The position numbers and the translations under genes were made by a program. A stretch of 64,000 nucleotides of DNA from Actinopolyspora saharensis (lineage in GTDB: Bacteria > Actinomycetota > Actinomycetes > Mycobacteriales > Pseudonocardiaceae). Shown here piece after piece: positions 16,207 through 24,281 of this stretch (position 1 is the first letter of the stretch; each line of letters begins with the position of its first letter). Under the pieces are notes generated by a model. It did not search any database. It had not been told where the DNA came from and saw only the letters and a list, made by a program, of their open reading frames with translations. The stretch lies in the NCBI RefSeq assembly GCF_900100925.1, contig NZ_FNKO01000002.1, forward strand, positions 186,001-250,000. Direction: 5' to 3'.

Positions 16207-17643
16207 GTGACAGCGCTTGCCTCCCACCAAGAGACCTCGGGAATCGACTGGGATCCCCGCGATCCCGAGCTGCGACTTTCCCAGTTGCTGGACGCCGACT
16301 CATCGGTCCCGCTGTACGAGCGGGACAGCAGCGGCGTGCTGGCCGTGCGCGGCCGCATCAACGGCTCCCCGGTCATCGCCTACTGCACCGACGGAACGGT
16401 CAAGGGCGGTGCCATGGGGTCCGCGGGGTGCTCGCGCATCGTGGGAGCCATCGACACCGCGCTGGAGGAGGGCTGCCCGGTGCTCGGGTTGTGGCACTCG
16501 GGCGGTGCTCGAATCCCCGAGGGCGTGGAGTCGCTGGACGGGATGGGGCGGATGTTCGCGGCGATGATCCGGGCCTCCGGTCGAATCCCCCAGATCTCCG
16601 TGGTGATCGGCCCTGCCGCGGGTGGAGCCGCCTACGGGCCCGCGCTGACCGACGTGGTCATCATGGCCCCCGCCGGCAGGGTCTTCGTCACCGGACCCGA
16701 CGTGGTGCGCAGCGTGACCGGTGAGGAGATCGACCAGGAGGGGCTGGGCGGTGCCGAGACGCACGGCTCCAAGTCCGGTGTGGTGCACGTGGTCGCCTCC
16801 GACGAGCCGGACGCCTACCAGCGTGCCCGCCGGGTGACCGAGCTGGTCGCCGAGCAGGGCGGGTTCGACCACGCCACCACGGCTGACCGGCAGGACCTGC
16901 GTGCGCTGCTCCCCGAGACGGCGCGCCGCGCCTACGACGTCAAACCCGTGATCCGGGGGATTCTGGACATCGACGAGTCCGGGGCGAGCGTCTTCGAGGA
17001 GCTCCAGGCCAAGTGGGCCCCGAACATGGTCACCGGGCTGGGCAGGCTCGGCGGCAGGACCGTGGGAGTGCTGGCCAACAACCCGATCCGCAAGGGCGGT
17101 TGCCTGGACTCGCTGTCCGCCGAGAAGGCCGCCCGGTTCGTGCGGATGTGCGACGCCTTCGGCATCCCGCTCGTGGTGCTGGTCGATGTTCCGGGCTACC
17201 TGCCCGGGGTGGACCAGGAGTGGGGCGGTGTGGTCCGCCGCGGCGCGAAGCTGCTCCACGCCTTCGGGGAAGCAGTGGTCCCCCGCGTCACTCTCGTCAC
17301 CCGCAAGTCCTACGGCGGTGCCTACATAGCCATGAACGCCCGCTCGCTCGGTGCCAGCGCGGTCTTCGCCTGGCCGGAGGCCGAAGTGGCCGTCATGGGA
17401 GCCCGCGCCGCCGTGGGAGTCCTGCACCGCAAGGAGATCGCCGCCGCTCCGGAGGAGGAGCGCGAGGCGCTGCAGGACCGGTTGGCCGAGGAGCACCAGC
17501 GGGTGGCCGGGGGTGTCGACCGGGCCCGTTCGATCGGGGTCGTCGACGAGGTCATCGACCCGTCGAGCACCCGCGAGCGACTCGCGCGGGCACTGGCCTC
17601 AGTGCCGGACAAGCGCGGGGACCACGGCAACATCCCGCTGTAG
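16207..17643 (+). CDS. accD: Acyl-CoA carboxylase carboxyltransferase (beta) subunit, AccD6 type
   Basis: A 478-residue biotin-dependent carboxyltransferase that moves CO2 from carboxybiotin to acetyl- or propionyl-CoA to make the malonyl-CoA used by FabD. Crotonase-fold signatures are GGAMGSAGCSRIVGAID, SGGARIPEGVESLDG, IGPAAGGAAYGPALTD in the N-terminal half and LVDVPGYLPGVDQEWGG, SYGGAYIAMNARSLGA in the C-terminal half. Its place at the end of the FAS-II operon matches M. tuberculosis accD6. The biotinylated alpha subunit must be encoded elsewhere. The start is GTG 16207, 118 bases after fabF. Confidence 0.92.
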   Translation: MTALASHQETSGIDWDPRDPELRLSQLLDADSSVPLYERDSSGVLAVRGRINGSPVIAYCTDGTVKGGAMGSAGCSRIVGAIDTALEEGCPVLGLWHSGGARIPEGVESLDGMGRMFAAMIRASGRIPQISVVIGPAAGGAAYGPALTDVVIMAPAGRVFVTGPDVVRSVTGEEIDQEGLGGAETHGSKSGVVHVVASDEPDAYQRARRVTELVAEQGGFDHATTADRQDLRALLPETARRAYDVKPVIRGILDIDESGASVFEELQAKWAPNMVTGLGRLGGRTVGVLANNPIRKGGCLDSLSAEKAARFVRMCDAFGIPLVVLVDVPGYLPGVDQEWGGVVRRGAKLLHAFGEAVVPRVTLVTRKSYGGAYIAMNARSLGASAVFAWPEAEVAVMGARAAVGVLHRKEIAAAPEEEREALQDRLAEEHQRVAGGVDRARSIGVVDEVIDPSSTRERLARALASVPDKRGDHGNIPL

Positions 17644-17663
17644 CAGCGGCGGGAAACCGCGCG

Positions 17664-17686
17664 GTCGGGGTCCGCCGGACCCCGAC
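17664..17686 (+). terminator. Terminator of the FAS-II operon
   Basis: A perfect 10-bp stem (GTCGGGGTCC / GGACCCCGAC) with a GCC loop, 21 bases past the accD stop. It lies between convergent genes and may work in both directions. Confidence 0.75.
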
Positions 17687-17730
17687 CCGGCCGCGGGGGC
17701 GCTCTCCGCGGGCGGTTCCCTGGAACCGCT

Positions 17731-18330
17731 TCAGTTCGTGCAGCGGTTGTTCAGCGAGCTGTCCGGCAGCCCCTGGCCGAGTCTCAGCTCCCCGTCCTCG
17801 GACACGACCCGGTAGACCACGCGCCAGCGCAGGCAGGTCAGCGGCATGTCCTCCGGGGCGTCCTCCTTGCTCTGAGTGCTGACCAGGGACATGATCAGAC
17901 GCAGCGTCCCCTTCGGACCGCGGGTGATCCGGTGCACGGTGACCGTGCCGTCCTGGGTGGTGCCGTACTCGTCGATCCACTGCTCATAGGGCTGGTTGAG
18001 CCTCTTGGCTCGCACGACGGTGCCGCGCCACTGCTGGTAATTTCGCCGGTTGATGGCGTCGAAGTGCTGCTGCAGCAGCTGCTGCACGACCTCGCTGTCC
18101 GGGTGGTTCCGCGCTCCCTCGTCGAGCGACACCCGTTGCGATCCGGGGGCGTCCTGCGCGGAGTTCGGAAACGACGGAATCTCCGGAACCCGCTCGTGGG
18201 AGCCCGCGGGAGTCCTGTAGAGCGGACGAGCCCACAAGCCGACGCCCACCGCGGACAGCAAGACCACGACGGTGAGGGCAACGACCCAGAGCGCTCGACC
18301 CCAACGACGGAACCCGGTTCTCGGTGGCAC
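17731..18330 (-). CDS. Membrane-anchored protein of unknown function
   Basis: A protein of 199 residues from the GTG at 18330: a short basic N-terminus (PPRTGFRRWGRALW), one membrane helix (VVALTVVVLLSAVGVGLW) and an exported domain of about 165 residues with QLLQQHFDAINRRNYQQW and LRWRVVYRVVSEDGELRL, which looks like an NTF2-type fold; this is a weak guess. A longer version from GTG 18504 (257 residues) has a strong GGGAGGGG site and starts one base after the VOC gene stop, but its extra 58 residues have no domain character. The true start is unresolved. The ending NNRCTN leaves one of two cysteines near the C-terminus. Confidence 0.65.
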   Translation of the reverse strand: MPPRTGFRRWGRALWVVALTVVVLLSAVGVGLWARPLYRTPAGSHERVPEIPSFPNSAQDAPGSQRVSLDEGARNHPDSEVVQQLLQQHFDAINRRNYQQWRGTVVRAKRLNQPYEQWIDEYGTTQDGTVTVHRITRGPKGTLRLIMSLVSTQSKEDAPEDMPLTCLRWRVVYRVVSEDGELRLGQGLPDSSLNNRCTN

Positions 18331-18505
18331 GTGACGAGCGTGCCATACGAGTCCTCGGAGGCCGACAGGACGGACATCGATCCGTTCCGAACCGGTGCCT
18401 TCCTCCGCGTGCCGCGGAGCGGACCGCTCGGGACGGACCCGGCCGTGCCCGCCCGGATCACGTGGGGGCGCCCTCCCCGCGGCGGGGAACCACCGCGCGG
18501 TCACC

Positions 18506-18919
18506 TCATCCCCTCCCGGGAGCCGCCTGCTCGGGGTCCATCCACGCTACCTCCCAGATGTGGCCGTCGAGGTCTTGGAAACTGCGCAGGTACATGAACC
18601 CCTCGTCCATGACCTCGTTTGCCGCTCCTGCTCCTGCCGCGAAGGCCTCGTCCACGAGCTCGTCCACCCGTTGCCTGCTTTCCAGGCCCAGACAGGTGAT
18701 GACCTCGGTCGTGCTGTTCGCGTCGGCCACGCTCTTCCGCGTGAAGGTCCCGAAGAAGGGCTCGGTCAGCAGCATCACGAAGACACCGTCGCCGACGATC
18801 ATGCAAGTGGCCGACTCGTCGGTGAAGTTCTGGTCGAACGAGAAGCCGAGCCGCTCGAAGAAACCGACCGACCTGTTCAGGTCCTGCACCGGCAGGTTCA
18901 GAAAAAGTTTCGTACTCAT
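18506..18919 (-). CDS. VOC (glyoxalase/bleomycin-resistance) superfamily protein
   Basis: A 137-residue protein starting at ATG 18919, with the paired beta-alpha-beta-beta-beta modules of the vicinal-oxygen-chelate fold: KLFLNLPVQDLNRSVGFFER, then LGFSFDQNF and, in the second half, the GFMYLRSFQDLDGHIWEV block. It resembles the uncharacterised small VOC proteins found throughout bacteria rather than glyoxalase I; the ligand is unknown. Its stop is one base from the alternative start of the downstream membrane protein, so they may form an operon. Confidence 0.85.
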   Translation of the reverse strand: MSTKLFLNLPVQDLNRSVGFFERLGFSFDQNFTDESATCMIVGDGVFVMLLTEPFFGTFTRKSVADANSTTEVITCLGLESRQRVDELVDEAFAAGAGAANEVMDEGFMYLRSFQDLDGHIWEVAWMDPEQAAPGRG

Positions 18920-19110
18920 GGGTATCACCCGTTCGCATGCTGCACTGCCCCGCCATCGAGCGGGCGAGCCTGCCGAAACACCCGTCAGCGGGCAACGCTC
19001 GCCCCGCGCGGCTTCCGCACACCGGAAAAGGCCGCTGCACGGATGCTGGCAGAAAGGTCCGCCGCTCGCCGCCGGAAACCAAACGCGCCGGGTGCTCCCA
19101 CGCGGACCCG

Positions 19111-19614
19111 TCAGCCGACGCTGTGCAGCCGTTCGACCGGTGGCCCCTCCCCCGAGCTCCGGAAGGGCTCCAGCGCCTCGTCCCACGAACTGCCCAGCAG
19201 TTCCGTGGCCCGGTGCCGGAAGGATTCGGCGTCCCGGCACTCCGCGACCAGGGTGCGCAGCTGGTCCTCCCCCACCACGATGTCGCCGTTGGCTCCGGTC
19301 CGGCCCCGCCACAGCCCCAGGTCCGGGACGTGGCTGAAGCGCTCCCCGTCGACCCCCGCACTGGGGTCCTCGGTGATCTCGAAGCGCAGTATCGGCCACG
19401 CCAGCAGCGCCGCGGCCAGTCGAGCTCCCGTCCCCGGGGCGCTCGACCAGACGTACTCGGCCCGCAGTTGTCCCGGGGCGGCAGGCTGGGCCGTCCAGCG
19501 CAGCGCGCAACGGGTACCCAGCACGTCCGCGACCGCCCGTTCGACGTGCGGACAGACCGCGCCGGGTGCGGAGTGGATGTAGACCACACCGCTCGTAAGC
19601 TCGGACGTGCTCAC
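19111..19614 (-). CDS. DUF3145 family protein
   Basis: A 167-residue actinobacterial protein. The GTG at 19614 is preceded by GGAGG. Recognisable blocks are GVVYIHSAPGAVCPHVERAV, LRWTAQPAAPGQLRAEY, GTGARLAAALLAWPILRFEI and the C-terminal SSWDEALEPFRSSGEGPPVE, all typical of DUF3145. The function is not known. It is found beside the fab operon in other actinobacteria as far as I recall. There is no obvious partner downstream; 191 bases separate it from the VOC gene. Confidence 0.9.
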   Translation of the reverse strand: MSTSELTSGVVYIHSAPGAVCPHVERAVADVLGTRCALRWTAQPAAPGQLRAEYVWSSAPGTGARLAAALLAWPILRFEITEDPSAGVDGERFSHVPDLGLWRGRTGANGDIVVGEDQLRTLVAECRDAESFRHRATELLGSSWDEALEPFRSSGEGPPVERLHSVG

Positions 19615-20045
19615 TGTGGACCTCCGCCTGTGCCACGAGGGACGTCTCATCACGACCTCGAAGCGAAGTTCGTCACGGTCCAGTCGATCACAACAATCCT
19701 GCTTCCGCACGCCCTCCATCCGGCCAGAACGAGCGAAAAAACCGTCCTCAAAGGACTTTTCTTGGCCGCCCCCCGCGTCGCCCCTCCGGAAAGCACCGCC
19801 AGGACGACGAAAAACAGCAGTTCGGAGCACCCGCGGGCATGGCAGCGAACACCACCGGCTAGTCCACAAAGGATAGATTGTCCAGTGCTGCCCGCCCGGC
19901 AAAAACACACGAAAGGTGACATGACCGGTGCGTGTCGCCCCGGGCTTCCCGCCGCGCAATCCCCGCGGAACGGGGAACTCCGCCGAGACCGCACGCACGC
20001 TCCACCAGCCGGCCCCGCGGCGACGCGATACCGCCGGTCCCGGCG
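19615..20045. other. Intergenic region, no gene seen
   Basis: 431 bases upstream of the DUF3145 gene. GGAGG for that gene lies at its left edge. A short hairpin (GTCCT, CAA loop, AGGAC at 19744-19756) followed by TTTT sits in a patch of low GC around 19735-19765. No RNA gene or domain-bearing ORF was recognised. Confidence 0.45.
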
Positions 20046-20738
20046 CTACGCGGACTCGTCCACCCCGGCTTCAGCGGGCTCCCGCGCCACCCGGCTCCAA
20101 CCGCCCGCGGCGGGCCGCCTCCCGTCACCGTGCACTGCGGACAGCACCCGGGGAGCACGGGTGAAGTAGGGGCGGAACAGCCTGAACACCACGATCGCCG
20201 GAGCGTACAGCGGAACCACAGCCGAAAGCGTCGCGGCGGTGACTCCCGCGCGGAAGACGTCTGCGGGCAACAACCTGGGGTACTTGTCCACGAAGCGGCC
20301 GTTGACCAGGGAAGCCGCCCAGAGCACCAGCACGAAACCGACCATGGTCAGCAGTGCCGTGACCACGGCGGACTGATAACCGAGGTGCTGGGAGGCCAGC
20401 ATCACCGCCACCCAACCGATCAACGCCGGAGTCTGCCCGCGCTCCGTGGTGGCCGCCCAGAACAACCCGCCGAAAACGGCCAGCGCACTCCCGGCCTGCC
20501 CCCAGGCCCGCACGATCCGATCGCTCCAGGAAACATCGGGCAGTCCCGCGCGCTCGAGCAGACTCGTCCAGATGTCCAGGGCGGAGGGAGCGGTTTCCGG
20601 AACCAGGAACTGCCCGCCTATCCACCACAGGGTCCACACCGAGACGACGAAGGCCGCCGCGTGCTGCCAGTACGGACGCCGCCCCGCCACACGACACAGC
20701 CTGAGAACCTCCCACCAATGCCCGCGCACGTGAAGCAC
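20046..20738 (-). CDS. Polytopic membrane protein of unknown function
   Basis: A 230-residue protein with about five predicted membrane helices: AAAFVVSVWTLWWIGGQFLV, SALAVFGGLFWAAT, ALIGWVAVMLAS, ALLTMVGFVLVLWAAS and AATLSAVVPLYAPAIVVF. The N-terminus (VRGHWWEVLRLCRVAGRRPYW) is basic and probably cytosolic, and the C-terminal 35 residues are polar. I recognise no family. GTG 20738 has GGAGG very close, so the GTG three codons later is also plausible. The neighbouring sigma/anti-sigma genes lie upstream on the same strand but 318 bases away. Confidence 0.7.
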   Translation of the reverse strand: MLHVRGHWWEVLRLCRVAGRRPYWQHAAAFVVSVWTLWWIGGQFLVPETAPSALDIWTSLLERAGLPDVSWSDRIVRAWGQAGSALAVFGGLFWAATTERGQTPALIGWVAVMLASQHLGYQSAVVTALLTMVGFVLVLWAASLVNGRFVDKYPRLLPADVFRAGVTAATLSAVVPLYAPAIVVFRLFRPYFTRAPRVLSAVHGDGRRPAAGGWSRVAREPAEAGVDESA

Positions 20739-21056
20739 CCCTCCGCCCGATCGAGAACCGCTGTCCCACGATGATCTTCACCGGAGCAGCGCCCGCGGGT
20801 CCATTGCCCGATCAGCGGCGTTGTCCGAGCACGTTCAGTAGCTACCACCTTCCGGTCGAGCCCACGGAGGGGCGGGACACGCGCACGAGGCCAAGAGCTC
20901 GTGCGAGTGGGGCGAGCAACGGCTCGGGTGGGACGGCCGCGGGAAGCAGCGGCGGAGCCGCTCGTACGCACCCGGTCAACCGGCGCCACCCACGCCGACC
21001 ACCCACGCCGAGCACCCGGACGGACCAGCCCGCGCGCTCCCCGACGGAAGCCGTGG
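20739..21056. other. Intergenic region, no gene seen
   Basis: 318 bases between the anti-sigma stop and the membrane-protein start, both on the minus strand. It includes a short direct repeat of CCCACGCCGA with 11-base spacing near 20990-21010. No clear terminator or small ORF was seen. Confidence 0.4.
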
Positions 21057-22100
21057 TCACATGGCGGCGGCGAGTCGTGGGCACCCCTCCTCCGGCGTGC
21101 ACGCGGCAGCCGGGGAACGCACCTCGCCGCCTTCCACCAGCCGGTTCACCCGATCCGGTGTGGACACCAGCAACCGGTCGGCCGAATCACTGGTCATCCG
21201 CATCCCGTCCACCGCCTCCGGAGCGATTTCGGGGGCGAAGCGCACCCCGCCCCCGATCGTGGCTCCACTGTCCGGATCCAGCGTGGTGACCCGAACGTCC
21301 CCGTCCTCAGCGCAGGAGACGCGGTGCAGGACGGCCAGCCCCGTCGAGGTCCACGCCACCCGCAGCGGAGCGCAGTCGGGGCCGACGACGTCGACCGGAC
21401 GGGTGGCATCGCCCTCGGGACCGGCCAGCCGCAGCTCGGTGGTGCTTCCCGCCCCGCGCCGAGCCACGGCCAGCGCGAGTCGCCCCGAGGGATCGACGGC
21501 CACGTCCCGCACGGTTCGCTCCGCGGGCAGCACGATCCGGCGCACCCCCTGCTCGGAGAGCACGAGCAGGCGATTTCCGCTGGCCACAGCGACCCGACCT
21601 GCGGAAGCGGCCAGCGCGTCCACAGTGGTCACCCCGTCGAGTCGTTCCAGCGGACGAACCGTGCCCTCCGGGGTGGTGACCACGACTCCCCCTTCCGCGG
21701 GGGCCGCGTAGACGCGCTCCCGGTCGGTCGCGATCTCGGTGGCGGCACCGTCGAGCTCGCCGAGCCGCCGCAGCACTCGGCCCGATTCGACCGAGACCGC
21801 GGCGAGCACTCCATCGCGCAGCTGAGTGGCATAGCTGTCCGGGCCGAGTCCCACCGGATCGGTGTCGGCCGTTCTCGTGCCGTTCGGAACGACCAGCACG
21901 AACAGCAGCACTGCCGTCGTCGCCACGGCGACCCCGGTGACCAGGACCGCCGACCGGACCACCGACCGACGCCGCCGCCGGGAAAGCAACCTGGCCAACG
22001 AGTCCCGTTCCGGTTCGACGTCCTCGACGAGGGCGTGCAGACTCGCACGCAGCAGAAACTCGTCCGAACTCTCCTCGGGGGCCGTGTCCCGCTCCTTCAC
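21057..22100 (-). CDS. Membrane-anchored anti-sigma-like protein with beta-propeller-like exterior
   Basis: A 347-residue single-pass protein. Residues 1-45 form an acidic then arginine-rich cytosolic domain (SDEFLLRASLHALVEDVEPE, then LLSRRRRR), residues about 47-72 a membrane helix (SAVLVTGVAVATTAVLLFVL), and the remaining 270 an exported domain of repeated strand pairs such as RVAVASGNRLLVLSEQG and VRDVAVDPSGRLALAVARR, suggesting a beta-propeller. The start overlaps the stop of the ECF sigma gene by four bases, which is the normal arrangement for a sigma factor and its membrane anti-sigma. No zinc-binding HxxxCxxC motif is visible, so it is not a ZAS-type anti-sigma. The role is inferred from context. 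Confidence 0.68.
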   Translation of the reverse strand: MKERDTAPEESSDEFLLRASLHALVEDVEPERDSLARLLSRRRRRSVVRSAVLVTGVAVATTAVLLFVLVVPNGTRTADTDPVGLGPDSYATQLRDGVLAAVSVESGRVLRRLGELDGAATEIATDRERVYAAPAEGGVVVTTPEGTVRPLERLDGVTTVDALAASAGRVAVASGNRLLVLSEQGVRRIVLPAERTVRDVAVDPSGRLALAVARRGAGSTTELRLAGPEGDATRPVDVVGPDCAPLRVAWTSTGLAVLHRVSCAEDGDVRVTTLDPDSGATIGGGVRFAPEIAPEAVDGMRMTSDSADRLLVSTPDRVNRLVEGGEVRSPAAACTPEEGCPRLAAAM

Positions 22101-22588
22101 ACGCGCTCCCTCAGCAAACTCGACAACCGCGCGACTCCGCGCGAGCAGTAGGCCTTCACCGCCCCCGGAGTCACCTTCATCATCTCCGCCGTGTAGGCCT
22201 CGCTGAAGTCGGCGTAGTAGCGCAGCACCACGGCCTCGCGCTGGCGCCGGGGCAGCCGGGCGATCGCCTCGGCGAGAACAGTGCGATCCACCCCGCGGAC
22301 GCTGTCGTCGGGAGCGGGTTCGCGCTGCACCAGCCGGTGCTGATAACGCTTGGAGACCTGTCTCCTGCGCAGCAGCGACCGCGCCCGATTGAGCACGGTC
22401 TGCCTCAGATAGGCCAACGCTTTCTCCCGGTCACGCAGACGGGATCTCGAGTCGAACACGCGCGTGAACGCGTCCTGCACCACGTCCTCGGCCGCGGACC
22501 TGTCGTCGACGAGCAGCAGAGCCATCCGCAGCAGTTCGCGGTAGTGCTCGTGGTAAAGCTCTACGAGTTCGGCCGTCAGCTCATCCAT
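22097..22588 (-). CDS. ECF RNA polymerase sigma factor (SigE-like family)
   Basis: A 163-residue ECF sigma factor. Region 2 is YRELLRMALLLVDDRSAAED followed by VVQDAFTRVF, with the basic RDREKALAYLRQTVLNRARS core; region 4 is LPRRQREAVVLRYYADFSEA and the HTH MMKVTPGAVKAYCSRGVARL. It lacks any extra C-terminal domain. The downstream overlapping gene encodes a membrane protein that probably holds this factor at the membrane until a signal arrives. ECF factors often read their own promoter, so the 458-base region upstream should contain the target sequence; I could not define it by eye. Confidence 0.9.
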   Translation of the reverse strand: MDELTAELVELYHEHYRELLRMALLLVDDRSAAEDVVQDAFTRVFDSRSRLRDREKALAYLRQTVLNRARSLLRRRQVSKRYQHRLVQREPAPDDSVRGVDRTVLAEAIARLPRRQREAVVLRYYADFSEAYTAEMMKVTPGAVKAYCSRGVARLSSLLRERV

Positions 22589-23046
22589 GTCCGTCAGTTC
22601 GTCGTCCGACCACGCCGGCCGGTGCGGTTACGTCTCGACCGGCACACTCCGAAACGACACCGACGCCTCCAGCGCTTCTCCGACGGCGGCACTGCACGAC
22701 CGACCGACCCGCGGCGCGGCGGCACGCCGACGGGCCGAACCGGCGACGTCCCGGAACGGGATCATGATCTTACCCGGTACGGGAATAGTGCGGACGAATC
22801 ACCGTTGTCCCTGATGCCGAGCTGTCGAGGTGTCGAACGGACACCTGCGACGACCCGCCGGGACGGGGCTCCGGCGAAGCATGACGCCCCGCAGCGCGGG
22901 GTACCCCGGGCCGTGGGCGCGGAGTTCTCCCGCGTGGAGAGCTCCACCGTGCTTCGCCACGGGCCCCGTCCCGGACAGCACCGATCACGTGCCGGAGAGC
23001 GAAACACTCGTTAGGAGGGAGGCGCCGGTTCCGGCGCCGAGCACCC
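22589..23046. promoter_or_regulatory. Divergent region between the ECF sigma gene and the LLM oxidoreductase
   Basis: 458 bases holding the start regions of two divergent genes. A perfect GATCATGATC palindrome lies at 22760-22769, followed by the inverted repeat CCCG-GTA-CGGG at 22773-22783, and GGAAC precedes the palindrome. These are candidate regulatory sites for the sigma gene. The right end holds AGGAGG and an 18-base hairpin, listed separately. No convincing ORF. Confidence 0.45.
23021..23038 (+). promoter_or_regulatory. Hairpin between Shine-Dalgarno and start codon of the LLM gene
   Basis: GGCGCCGG-TT-CCGGCGCC is a perfect inverted repeat directly after AGGAGG (23013-23018) and 8 bases before the ATG at 23047. 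Without the hairpin the ribosome site would be 28 bases from the start, far too distant; folding brings it to about 10. No in-frame start exists between them. Confidence 0.5.
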
Positions 23047-23871
23047 ATGAAATTCGGTATATCCACGTTCGTCACCGACGAGGGAATCGACCCGGCCGAG
23101 CTGGGCGTGGCCGCCGAGCAGCGCGGCTTCGACGCGATGTTTCTGGCCGAGCACACGCACATTCCCAGCAGCAGGGAGACTCCCTACCCCGGCGGCACCG
23201 ATCTGCCGCGGCACTACTACCGGACGCTGGACCCCTTCGTGAGCCTGACGGCGGCGGCCGTGGCCACCAAGCACCTGCTCGTGGCAACGGGGATCGCGCT
23301 GATGATCCAGCGGGATCCGATCATCACCGCCAAGGAGATCGCGAGCCTGGACCGCGTTTCGGGCGGAAGGGCGATCCTCGGTGTAGGCGCGGGCTGGAAC
23401 CGCGAGGAGATGCGCAACCACGGCACCGAACCGGCACACCGCGGCGCCCTCATGGACGAGCGCATCAGGGCCATCCGGTCGTTGTGGACCGAGGAGGTGG
23501 CCGAGTTCCACGGCGACCACGTGGACATCGAGGCCTCGTACTGCTGGCCGAAGCCGGTGCAGCAGCCGCATCCGCCGATCTACGTCGGCGGTGAGAGCGA
23601 GCGCTCGGTGGAGCGCGTCGCCGAGTACGGCGGCGGGTGGCTGCCGCGGGCCGGAACCGAGGACCTGGCCGGAAGCATCGCGCGGGTTCGCGACCGGGCC
23701 GGGTGGCGCGTCCCGGTGTCGTTGTACGCGGCGGGCGACGACGCCGCCTCCGTCGAGGAGTACGCACGCGCCGGAGTGGACCGCGTGCTGTTCTACCTGC
23801 CCACCGTCGACCGGGACTCGACGCTGCGTTATCTCGACCAGTTCTCCGAGCTGGCGCGCAAGGCCCTCTGA
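23047..23871 (+). CDS. LLM-class F420-dependent oxidoreductase
   Basis: A 274-residue luciferase-like TIM-barrel enzyme. The blocks FGISTFVTDEGIDPAELGVA, AEQRGFDAMFLAEHTHIP, LDPFVSLTAAAVATKHLLVA, ALMIQRDPIITAKEIASLDR, GRAILGVGAGWNREEMRNHG and PPIYVGGESERSVERVAEYG are those of actinobacterial F420-dependent LLM proteins (TIGR03619-like). The hydride donor is probably reduced coenzyme F420; the substrate is unknown. It is followed by a strong terminator and appears monocistronic. The translation-start arrangement is unusual (see the hairpin entry). Confidence 0.88.
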   Translation: MKFGISTFVTDEGIDPAELGVAAEQRGFDAMFLAEHTHIPSSRETPYPGGTDLPRHYYRTLDPFVSLTAAAVATKHLLVATGIALMIQRDPIITAKEIASLDRVSGGRAILGVGAGWNREEMRNHGTEPAHRGALMDERIRAIRSLWTEEVAEFHGDHVDIEASYCWPKPVQQPHPPIYVGGESERSVERVAEYGGGWLPRAGTEDLAGSIARVRDRAGWRVPVSLYAAGDDAASVEEYARAGVDRVLFYLPTVDRDSTLRYLDQFSELARKAL

Positions 23872-23883
23872 AGTCCCGGGCGC

Positions 23884-23921
23884 GGCCCCGCATCCGAACC
23901 GTCTCCGGCGGATGCGGGGCC
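23884..23921 (+). terminator. Terminator of the LLM oxidoreductase gene
   Basis: A perfect 13-bp GC-rich stem (23884-23896 with 23909-23921) and a 12-base loop, 12 bases past the stop codon, followed by CTCTCG. Confidence 0.8.
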
Positions 23922-24194
23922 TCTCGTCCGCGGCGCCCCTCCACCACGAGCGACGCGGCGCCGGTTCCGTTTTCCGCTCTCCGGTGCCGAAAAAGACATA
24001 ACATCACAATTCGCGCCCCCGTTCGGCGGCACTCCCCTCCGCTCGCCCCGCTGAAAAACCTCCGCACCGCGCGGAATACCGGCAGCCCGGCCGCGCGGCA
24101 ATTCTCCGATCGGCGCACAGTTGTGCACGCACGGCGATTCGACCACTCGAGGTTTCCTTTCGAACACGAAACGTCTCCAGGTTAATCGCTGACC

Positions 24195-24215
24195 TACTTC
24201 CGCTGGACGGAAGTA
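24195..24215. promoter_or_regulatory. Inverted repeat upstream of pobA, candidate operator
   Basis: Perfect 8-bp arms TACTTCCG and CGGAAGTA separated by CTGGA, 66 bases before the pobA ATG. Size and symmetry fit a dimeric regulator such as an IclR-type PobR responding to 4-hydroxybenzoate; the identity of the protein is inference. Confidence 0.55.
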
Positions 24216-24281
24216 ATGTGGCTGAATTCGCATTCACGACTGAGAGGCTGAATCGGCCGCATCCGAAGAGGGGAGGATGGA

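Larger units (their letters stand above)
23872..24281. promoter_or_regulatory. Intergenic region upstream of pobA
   Basis: 410 bases. It contains the terminator of the LLM gene at its left end and the candidate operator of pobA at 24195-24215. The ribosome site GGGGAGG of pobA is at the right edge. No pobR-type regulator gene is present on either strand; PobR genes usually sit beside pobA. Confidence 0.55.
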
